Below, one piece after another: positions 1-5,449 of a DNA stretch of 5,449 nucleotides. The first letter of the stretch is position 1. Every line of letters begins with the position of its first letter. The position numbers were made by a program, and so were the translations under genes. The notes beneath the pieces are model-generated. The model worked only from the letters and a program-made list of their open reading frames with translations, did not search any database and had not been told where the DNA came from. Origin of the DNA: Microbacteriaceae bacterium (GTDB lineage Bacteria > Actinomycetota > Actinomycetes > Actinomycetales > Microbacteriaceae); the NCBI GenBank assembly GCA_026785785.1, contig JAJAZI010000309.1, positions 1 through 5,449 on the forward strand, given 5' to 3'.

Positions 1-378
1 CAGTACATCCGTCCGCAGATCCAGACGGTCTGCCTCGGTCAGGCCGCCTCTGCTGCTGCCGTGCTGCTCGCCGCCGGAACCCCGGGCAAGCGCCTCGCGC
101 TGCCGAACGCCCGCATCCTGATCCACCAGCCCTCCACGGGCGATGCGGGTCGCGGCCAGGCATCGGACATCGAGATCCAGGCGCAGGAGATCCTCCGCAT
201 GCGCACGTGGCTCGAGGCGACGCTCTCGTTCCACTCGAACCGCAGCCCGGAGCAGGTCAACAAGGACATCGACCGGGACAAGATCCTCGGTGCGGATGCC
301 GCGCTCGAGTACGGACTCATTGACCAGGTGCTGACCTCGCGCAAAAACGTGCAGATCCCCGCGGCGCTGCTCAAGTAG
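1..378 (+). CDS. clpP2: ATP-dependent Clp protease proteolytic subunit, ClpP2 type (3' part, 125 codons)
   Basis: This is the C-terminal part of a ClpP serine protease subunit, open from the left edge in frame 1. ClpP forms tetradecameric chambers that degrade proteins fed in by ClpX or ClpC in the cytoplasm. The catalytic triad is visible: Ser at window codon 17 in GQAASAAA (nt 49-51), His at codon 42 in LIHQPS (nt 124-126), and Asp at codon 93 in DIDRDK (nt 277-279). The Ser-His and His-Asp spacings (25 and 51 residues) agree with my recollection of mycobacterial ClpP2. The [16 protein letters not shown] segment and the short C-terminus also favour the ClpP2 paralogue. Actinobacteria usually carry clpP1-clpP2 in tandem, so clpP1 is expected just left of the window. 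The true start is outside the window. A hairpin terminator follows the stop. The family call is very secure; the paralogue number is inferred. Confidence 0.97.
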   Translation, partial: QYIRPQIQTVCLGQAASAAAVLLAAGTPGKRLALPNARILIHQPSTGDAGRGQASDIEIQAQEILRMRTWLEATLSFHSNRSPEQVNKDIDRDKILGADAALEYGLIDQVLTSRKNVQIPAALLK

Positions 379-386
379 TCCGCAAC

Positions 387-423
387 CAGAAAGACCCGCA
401 GGCATCGCCGGCGGGTCTTTCTG
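387..423. terminator. Symmetric hairpin terminator between clpP2 and copC
   Basis: A perfect 13-bp inverted repeat pairs 387-399 (CAGAAAGACCCGC) with 411-423. The 11-nt loop can itself form a small GGC/GCC stem. The outer stem has an A-rich left side and a T-rich right side, so the hairpin reads as a terminator on both strands. It lies 9 nt after the clpP2 stop and 18 nt beyond the convergent copC stop, which suits shared termination. The U-rich part is inside the stem rather than a free tail, so efficiency is uncertain. Confidence 0.85.
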
Positions 424-440
424 CGTCTGTGCTGCGCGAC

Positions 441-1115
441 TCAGGCGTTGCGGCGCCGGCGCAGCGCGAACACGATCCCGCCGATCGCGGTCGCGGCGGC
501 CGCGGCGATACCGACGAGCAGCAGCGGGTTCGGCGTGGTCGAGGACGTCTGCTCGGGCTCGGCGGATGCCGGTTCGGAGACGTCGGCCCCGGGGTCTGTC
601 TCCTGCGCCTGTCCCCCCGCAGCCGCCTCCGCCGGTGCTGGCTCGACCCCGCACTCGGGAGGCGTCGCCGAGCCTGCCGAGATCTCGCCGTCTCCGGCCG
701 GGTCCCACTCGAAGGTGAGCTGGCCGTCGATGGGATGGCTGTCGATCGAGACGACGCGCCAGGCGAGCGTGTACTCGCCGGCCGGCCCCAGCGCTGCGGC
801 GGCACTCATCGTCGGGCCGTCCACCGAGACGCATCCATCGCCGTAGTAGAGGCCGTCCTCGCCGACGACCTGGAGCAGGAACGCGCTCACGCTGTCGCCC
901 GTGTCGAGCATGTCTTCGTTCGTGGTGACCGAGAACTCCGGCGGGAGGGCGGTGAGGATCGAACCGGCCTCGGGAGTGGACGCGACGAGGGCGTTGTGGG
1001 CCAGCGCCGGGCTGGCACCCGCGAAGACGGAGCCGACCAGGACCGCGCATCCGAGACGCGCCGCCACGGCTCTATCAGGGCGTCGAAAGCCACGACTCGA
1101 CGGGGGGAAAGTCAT
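441..1115 (-). CDS. CopC-like copper-binding protein with signal peptide and C-terminal membrane anchor
   Basis: This 224-residue exported protein has a CopC/YcnJ-type copper-binding domain. Residues 1-39 form a signal peptide: basic RR and R residues, a hydrophobic core at about 20-33, then ASPALA. Cleavage there would leave His40 as the mature N-terminus, the defining feature of CopC Cu(II) sites. The beta-sandwich follows (about 40-137), and SIDSHPIDG carries Asp125 and His127, which match the other two CopC Cu(II) ligands. A low-complexity Ala/Glu/Pro linker (about 156-196) leads to a transmembrane helix (about 197-218) and a short basic tail. The protein should therefore face the outside of the membrane. 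Cys95 and Cys155 could pair. No CopD partner lies nearby. The gene is convergent with clpP2 and divergent from clpX. There is no Shine-Dalgarno sequence; a TAACCT box at -12 to -7 from ATG suggests leaderless expression. The role in copper handling is inferred from the family. Confidence 0.9.
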   Translation of the reverse strand: MTFPPSSRGFRRPDRAVAARLGCAVLVGSVFAGASPALAHNALVASTPEAGSILTALPPEFSVTTNEDMLDTGDSVSAFLLQVVGEDGLYYGDGCVSVDGPTMSAAAALGPAGEYTLAWRVVSIDSHPIDGQLTFEWDPAGDGEISAGSATPPECGVEPAPAEAAAGGQAQETDPGADVSEPASAEPEQTSSTTPNPLLLVGIAAAAATAIGGIVFALRRRRNA

Positions 1116-1121
1116 GAGACT

Positions 1122-1127
1122 AGGTTA
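1122..1127 (-). promoter_or_regulatory. Candidate leaderless -10 box for the copC-like gene
   Basis: Read on the minus strand, TAACCT lies at -12 to -7 relative to the A of the ATG at 1115. This is the expected position if transcription starts at the start codon. No purine-rich ribosome binding site precedes the ATG, which fits a leaderless mRNA, common in actinobacteria. No convincing -35 box is seen. Confidence 0.45.
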
Positions 1128-1201
1128 CGTGAGTAGCGTGATCGGTTAGGCCACGAGCCGAGCAGCACCGCGGCGCGCGGCGCCTCAATCGTGCAACGTG
1201 C

Positions 1202-1230
1202 ATTCCGGTGTCGGTGACACGGGTTAGGCT
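1202..1230 (+). promoter_or_regulatory. Candidate clpX promoter with overlapping dyad
   Basis: TAGGCT at 1225-1230 fits the actinobacterial TAnnnT -10 pattern, with a weak ATTCCG at 1202-1207 at 17-nt spacing. Between them sits an inverted repeat, GTGTC-GGT-GACAC (1208-1220). It can extend to 1205-1223 with one mismatch and so could be an operator. The box would put the transcript start near 1237, leaving a leader of about 59 nt before clpX. Short -10 matches are common by chance, so confidence is low. Confidence 0.3.
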
Positions 1231-1279
1231 CGAAGCGCAGCACTAGTGATGGCAACCCACAATGGCGCGGGGCTGAATC

Positions 1280-1288
1280 AGGAGGAGG
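1280..1288 (+). promoter_or_regulatory. Strong Shine-Dalgarno sequence for clpX
   Basis: AGGAGGAGG ends 7 nt before the ATG at 1296. This near-perfect ribosome binding site fixes the clpX start. It also argues against initiation at ATG 1249, which lies in another frame and has no such site. Confidence 0.9.
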
Positions 1289-1295
1289 ACGGGCA

Positions 1296-2570
<1,275 letters not shown>

Positions 2571-2571
2571 C

Positions 2572-3771
2572 CCCACCACGTTCGCGGTCCCGACCATCAT
2601 CCAGCCCATTTCCGCCGGCCTCATCGGGGCGATCACCGGATTCGCGAGCTCGTTCGCGATCGTCATCGCGGGCCTGCGCGCGGTCGGGGCCACCGAGGAG
2701 CAGGCTGCGTCAGGCCTGCTCATCCTGTGCCTGACGCAGGGGCTCGTGGCGATCGTGCTGTCGTGGCGGTACCGGATGCCGCTGTCGTTCGCCTGGTCCA
2801 CGCCGGGAGCCGCGCTGCTCGTGGCCGCCGAAGCGACGACCGGGGATTTCTCGGCCGCCGTCGGCGCGTTCATCGTCTGCGGCGCGCTCATCGCCGTGAC
2901 CGGAGCCTTGCCCGCGGTCGGGCGGGCCATCACCCGGATCCCGCGGCCGATCGCGAGCGCAATGCTCGCCGGAATCCTGTTCCCGATCTGCATCGCCCCG
3001 GTGACGGCCTCGGTCGCCGAGCCGCTGCTCGCCCTGCCGATCGTGATCGTCTGGCTCGTTCTGTCGCGCCTTGCTCCGCGCTGGGCAGTGCCGGCCGCGA
3101 TGGTCATGACGGCGATCGTGGTGGCACTGTCGGCGGGCACCGGATGGCTCGGCGCCGGGGTCGTCGCGCCGCAGCTGAGCTTTGTGCCGCCGAGTTTCGA
3201 CGTGCTCGTGATCGTGAGCCTGGGGCTGCCGCTGTTCGTCGTGACGATGGCCGGCCAGAACGTGCCGGGCTTTGCCGTGCTCTCGACCCTCGGGTTCCCG
3301 CCGCCGCGTCCCGCCCCAATCCTCATCGGCTCCGGGGTCGTCTCGATGGGCGGGGCGCTGTTCGGCGGGCACGTCATCAACCTCGCTGCGCTCACCGCGG
3401 CCATCATGGCCGGGCCCGACTCGCATCCCGAACACGGGAAGCGCTGGATCGCCGCCGTCGCCGGAGGCGCCTTCTACCTCGTGCTGGGCCTTGGCGCCGG
3501 CCTCGCCACCGCGCTCGTCACCGCGTCCCCGCCCATTCTCATCACAGCCGTCGCGGGCCTTGCCCTCATCGGAGCCTTCGTCTCGTCGGTCACCGCGGCG
3601 CTCGAGGCGCCGGAGCACCGGCCGGTCGCGGCGATCACCTTCCTCGTCGTCGCCTCCGGAATCGTCATCGGCGGCATCGGCTCGGCCTTCTGGGGACTCG
3701 TCGTCGGCGGGCTCGCGATGCTGTGGCTGGGCACTCGGCGCCGCCCGGCGCCGACGCCGACGGCACTCTAG
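2572..3771 (+). CDS. benE: BenE-family benzoate/H+ symporter-like membrane transporter, start codon unresolved
   Basis: This is a polytopic inner-membrane protein of the BenE family, whose characterised member imports benzoate with protons; many homologues have unknown substrates. Numbering codons from nt 2572, recognisable signatures are GFASSF near residue 24, AWSTPGAAL at 74, TMAGQNVPG at 225 and [11 protein letters not shown] at 370. About a dozen hydrophobic segments lie between, and a basic Arg/Pro tail ends the protein. Similarity to the family, as recalled from E. coli BenE, begins at about nt 2581. The frame is open from 2491 but has no ATG, GTG or TTG before GTG 2746. Starting at 2746 would give 341 residues and remove the first conserved helix or more; an AGGGG lies only 3 nt before it. 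From 2572 there are 399 codons, near the family's usual length. The 5' end may use a rare codon, be damaged, or contain a sequence error. The rest is intact, so the family call is firm and the start is not. It lies 1 nt beyond the clpX stop. Confidence 0.85.
   Translation, partial: PTTFAVPTIIQPISAGLIGAITGFASSFAIVIAGLRAVGATEEQAASGLLILCLTQGLVAIVLSWRYRMPLSFAWSTPGAALLVAAEATTGDFSAAVGAFIVCGALIAVTGALPAVGRAITRIPRPIASAMLAGILFPICIAPVTASVAEPLLALPIVIVWLVLSRLAPRWAVPAAMVMTAIVVALSAGTGWLGAGVVAPQLSFVPPSFDVLVIVSLGLPLFVVTMAGQNVPGFAVLSTLGFPPPRPAPILIGSGVVSMGGALFGGHVINLAALTAAIMAGPDSHPEHGKRWIAAVAGGAFYLVLGLGAGLATALVTASPPILITAVAGLALIGAFVSSVTAALEAPEHRPVAAITFLVVASGIVIGGIGSAFWGLVVGGLAMLWLGTRRRPAPTPTAL
3735..3754 (+). 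repeat. Perfect GC-rich hairpin at the 3' end of benE
   Basis: TCGGCGCC (3735-3742) pairs perfectly with GGCGCCGA (3747-3754) across a 4-nt loop, 14 nt before the benE stop codon. No T-tract follows, so it is not a standard intrinsic terminator. It could stabilise the mRNA 3' end, or simply reflect Arg/Pro codons in GC-rich DNA. Confidence 0.4.
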
Positions 3772-3838
3772 GAGTCGGCGGTCGATCGACACCGCGCGTC
3801 GCGGAATGCCAAGACCACCTCGTCGGTTCGTCTTGAGG

Positions 3839-4903
3839 ATGACTTCTTTCAGCGAAATCCCGCTCTCCGTTCTCGACCTCGCCACGGTGCGCGCCGGAAT
3901 GACCAACGCCGAGGCCCTTGCCCAGACGATCACGACGGCGAAGGCGGCCGATGAACTGGGCTACCGGCGCTTCTGGGTGGCGGAGCACCACGGCATGGCC
4001 GCCGTCGCGAGCTCCGCGCCCGCGGTCCTCATCGGGGCGATCGCAGCGGCAACGACGCGCATCCGGGTGGGATCGGGCGGAGTGATGCTGCCCAATCACT
4101 CTTCGCTCGTGATCGCCGAGCAGTTCGGCACCCTCGTTGCACTGCACGGTGACCGCATCGACCTGGGGCTCGGCCGGGCGCCAGGCACCGACGGGCTCAC
4201 CGCGCGGATGCTGCGCCGCAACGTGCAGAACGAAACGGCCGACGACTTCCCGCAGCAGGTCGTCGAACTGCTCGCCCTCTTCGGCATCATCCCGCCGCTC
4301 GAGAATGGCATCGGCGCGAGGGTCGTCGCGGTGCCGGGCGCCGGCGACGCGCCGCTCATGTGGCTGCTCGGGTCCAGCGGATTCAGCGCGCAGCTGGCCG
4401 GCATCATGGGGCTGCCGTTCGTGTTTGCCCACCACTTCGCGGGAAGCGCCGAGACGCCGCAGGCGTTCGAGCTGTACCGGCAGCGGTTTACGCCGTCAGC
4501 TGTGCTCGACGAGCCCCTCGCGATGGTGTCGGTGTCTGCGCTTGTCGCCGACGACGCGGAGGAGGCGGCGCGGCTGGCGCTCCCCCACAACCTCTGGGCT
4601 GTTCGCCTGCGCCAGGGTGGAAGGCCCGGCCAGGTGCCGACGCTCGCCGAGGCGGAGGCGCACCCGTGGTCGGCGGGCGAGCTGGTGTTTGCGGCCGAGC
4701 GCAACGCGCAGCAGGCGATTGGAACGGCGGACCACGCCCGCGCCCGCATCGCCGCGCTCGTCGGTGCGACCGGTGCGAACGAGGCCATCGTGGCCCCGCA
4801 GGGACCGGATCTCGATTCGCGGCTCCGGACCCTCACGGATCTCGCCGCCGCTCCGGGACACGTGCGCTCCTTCGCGGCGGCCGGGCCGGCCAGCGCCGGC
4901 TGA
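3839..4903 (+). CDS. LLM class flavin-dependent oxidoreductase (luciferase-like, YhbW/MsnO8-type)
   Basis: This 354-residue cytoplasmic enzyme belongs to the bacterial luciferase-like superfamily, which uses reduced FMN or F420 in a TIM-barrel fold. Characteristic segments are the opening IPLSVLDL (7-14), FWVAEHHGM (45-53), [22 protein letters not shown] (start 78) and [13 protein letters not shown] (106-118). These match the group often annotated as luciferase family oxidoreductase group 1, related to E. coli YhbW. The substrate cannot be read from the sequence; FMN is more likely than F420 by family resemblance. ATG 3839 is chosen because the conserved start follows at once, but no well-spaced ribosome binding site is present. 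An in-frame ATG at 3806 would add 11 residues rich in Arg/Pro. The gene lies 67 nt after benE on the same strand with no clear terminator between, so shared transcription is possible. A GC hairpin (4885-4900) covers its last codons. Confidence 0.93.
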   Translation: MTSFSEIPLSVLDLATVRAGMTNAEALAQTITTAKAADELGYRRFWVAEHHGMAAVASSAPAVLIGAIAAATTRIRVGSGGVMLPNHSSLVIAEQFGTLVALHGDRIDLGLGRAPGTDGLTARMLRRNVQNETADDFPQQVVELLALFGIIPPLENGIGARVVAVPGAGDAPLMWLLGSSGFSAQLAGIMGLPFVFAHHFAGSAETPQAFELYRQRFTPSAVLDEPLAMVSVSALVADDAEEAARLALPHNLWAVRLRQGGRPGQVPTLAEAEAHPWSAGELVFAAERNAQQAIGTADHARARIAALVGATGANEAIVAPQGPDLDSRLRTLTDLAAAPGHVRSFAAAGPASAG

Positions 4904-4952
4904 CCCGCGCGAGCGCCGCGAGGTCGGTGTCGGTGCAGCAGCGGCATCCGGG

Positions 4953-4958
4953 TATCGT
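4953..4958 (+). promoter_or_regulatory. Candidate -10 box for leaderless expression of the small protein gene
   Basis: TATCGT lies 8 nt before the ATG at 4967, with an AT-rich stretch (TTAATT) after it. This contrasts sharply with the surrounding GC-rich DNA. No AGG-type ribosome binding site lies between the box and the ATG, so the mRNA probably begins at or within a few bases of the start codon. The -35 region shows only weak similarity to consensus. Confidence 0.5.
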
Positions 4959-4966
4959 TAATTGAC

Positions 4967-5368
4967 ATGATTTCGCGACGAGAAGCGGCCCAGCGCCTGG
5001 ACATCCCCATCGAGATGGCCCAGCGCCACGCCATCGGCATGTGGGTGTCGGAGGCCGACCTCGCCGCCATCGAGAGCGAACCGCCGGCCTGGCTCACCCA
5101 GTCGCGGGCGAACCGCACAGGCAAGAAGCCCGTGTGGGTGAGCCTTGAGTGCAGCGTGTGCGGCTTCTCCGAGGCGGTGCGGCCGAAGAAGTGGTGGCCG
5201 CGGTTCACCTTCATCAGCTGTGAGCACCACTCCATCCACGACCTGCCGGATCCCGAGGAAGGACACGTCCGCCGTGAGTTCGACGGGATCGGAAGCCGAT
5301 TCGTCGGCATCCTCGACGAGGGTCCCGAGGGCGGAGCCGGCGCATCCGCACCCGGCGATCCGGGCTAG
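4967..5368 (+). CDS. Uncharacterised small protein with HTH-like N-terminus and putative Cys/His metal site
   Basis: This is a 133-residue soluble protein of unknown function, with no signal peptide or membrane segment. Residues 1-36 (MISRREAAQRLDIPIEMAQ onward) resemble a DNA-binding-type helical module. PPAWLTQSRANR (39-50) follows, and this layout recalls actinobacterial DUF5997 proteins, though only from memory. A central aromatic and cysteine-rich section (57-92) has Cys62-X2-Cys65, then Cys85-X-His87-His88 and His91. That pattern would suit a small zinc ribbon. The tail from about 116 is Gly/Ala/Pro-rich and probably disordered. ATG 4967 is the first start and has a leaderless-type promoter box just upstream. 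The AT-rich promoter and 63-nt gap suggest transcription independent of the LLM gene. The stop overlaps the convergent hydrolase stop. The reading frame is convincing; a regulatory or nucleic-acid-binding role is only a guess. Confidence 0.85.
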   Translation: MISRREAAQRLDIPIEMAQRHAIGMWVSEADLAAIESEPPAWLTQSRANRTGKKPVWVSLECSVCGFSEAVRPKKWWPRFTFISCEHHSIHDLPDPEEGHVRREFDGIGSRFVGILDEGPEGGAGASAPGDPG

Positions 5369-5371
5369 CCC
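5362..5371. repeat. Palindrome GGGCTAGCCC holding two overlapping convergent stops
   Basis: This perfect 10-bp palindrome is centred on CTAG. The plus-strand gene stops with TAG at 5366-5368 and the minus-strand gene stops with TAG read from 5367-5365, so the two coding regions overlap by the stop codons. There is no loop and no T-tract, so it is not a recognisable terminator. Confidence 0.9.
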
Positions 5372-5449
5372 AGTGATCCGAGCGGCAGCGTCGCTATGAC
5401 CATCTGCGCGATCGCATCGTTTCCCGCCTGGGACGGATGCGTGTAGTCG
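5365..5449 (-). CDS. SGNH/GDSL-type hydrolase, C-terminal fragment (partial at right edge)
   Basis: The last 27 codons of a minus-strand gene enter from the right edge. They begin with DYTHPSQAGNDAIAQM and end in LPLGSLG before TAG. D-X-X-H-P followed by a short turn, Gly and an Ala/Ile helix is the block V signature of SGNH/GDSL esterases and lipases, where Asp and His complete the catalytic triad. Only this block is visible; the GDS serine block, any signal peptide and the start all lie beyond the window. Codon usage is normal for the region, and the gene is convergent with its left neighbour with overlapping stops. The substrate cannot be stated. The signature is short but distinctive and sits at the correct distance from the end of the protein. 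Confidence 0.75.
   Translation of the reverse strand, partial: DYTHPSQAGNDAIAQMVIATLPLGSLG

Noticed and set aside
1169..1184. GC-rich repeat and possible ClgR-like CGC-N5-GCG site in the copC-clpX spacer
   Set aside because: The inner bases do not fit the remembered ClgR pattern, and CGC/GCG pairs arise easily in a run of alternating G and C. The 5-bp hairpin at 1172-1184 is too short to weigh.
3781..3790. Perfect palindrome GTCGATCGAC between benE and the LLM gene, considered as an operator or terminator
   Set aside because: Several 10-bp palindromes are expected by chance in a window this size, and there is no T-tract or clear promoter overlap.
4885..4900. GCCGGC hairpin at the end of the LLM gene, considered as a terminator
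   Set aside because: The stem is only 6 bp, there is no T-tract, and it lies in Gly/Ala/Pro codons where such repeats are frequent.

Overview
The window is about 5.4 kb of high-GC, densely coding DNA. It looks like a chromosomal segment from an actinobacterium, and the protein style suggests the Microbacteriaceae. The support is an actinobacterial ClpP2-type protease subunit next to clpX, strong G/C bias at third codon positions, and candidate leaderless promoters with TAnnnT boxes placed just upstream of ATG codons. The lineage call is inference from sequence style, not a search.

Left part (1-1295): the 3' end of clpP2 runs in from the left edge and stops at a symmetric hairpin terminator. 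A CopC-like, membrane-anchored copper-binding protein is encoded on the minus strand, convergent with clpP2. A 180-bp divergent intergenic region then separates copC from clpX. It holds a probable leaderless promoter for copC, a candidate clpX promoter with an overlapping dyad, and a strong clpX ribosome binding site.

Middle (1296-3771): clpX is complete and has every expected motif. Ten bases after its stop, recognisable BenE-family transporter sequence begins and runs uninterrupted to a TAG. However, no ATG, GTG or TTG lies where the protein should start, so its 5' end is either unusual, damaged or misassembled.

Right part (3772-5449): a complete luciferase-like (LLM) flavin-dependent oxidoreductase comes first. 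It is followed by a small uncharacterised protein with a helix-turn-helix-like N-terminus and a possible Cys/His metal site, probably read from a leaderless promoter. The last gene is the C-terminus of an SGNH/GDSL-type hydrolase on the minus strand. Its stop codon overlaps that of the small protein within one CTAG.

ClpP2 and ClpX act together as the ClpXP unfoldase-protease. The other genes have no evident shared pathway. I see no mobile element, CRISPR array, tRNA, rRNA or clear novel multi-gene system. The observations most worth checking are the missing benE start, the copC gene splitting the clpP2-clpX pair, and the small putative metal-binding protein.
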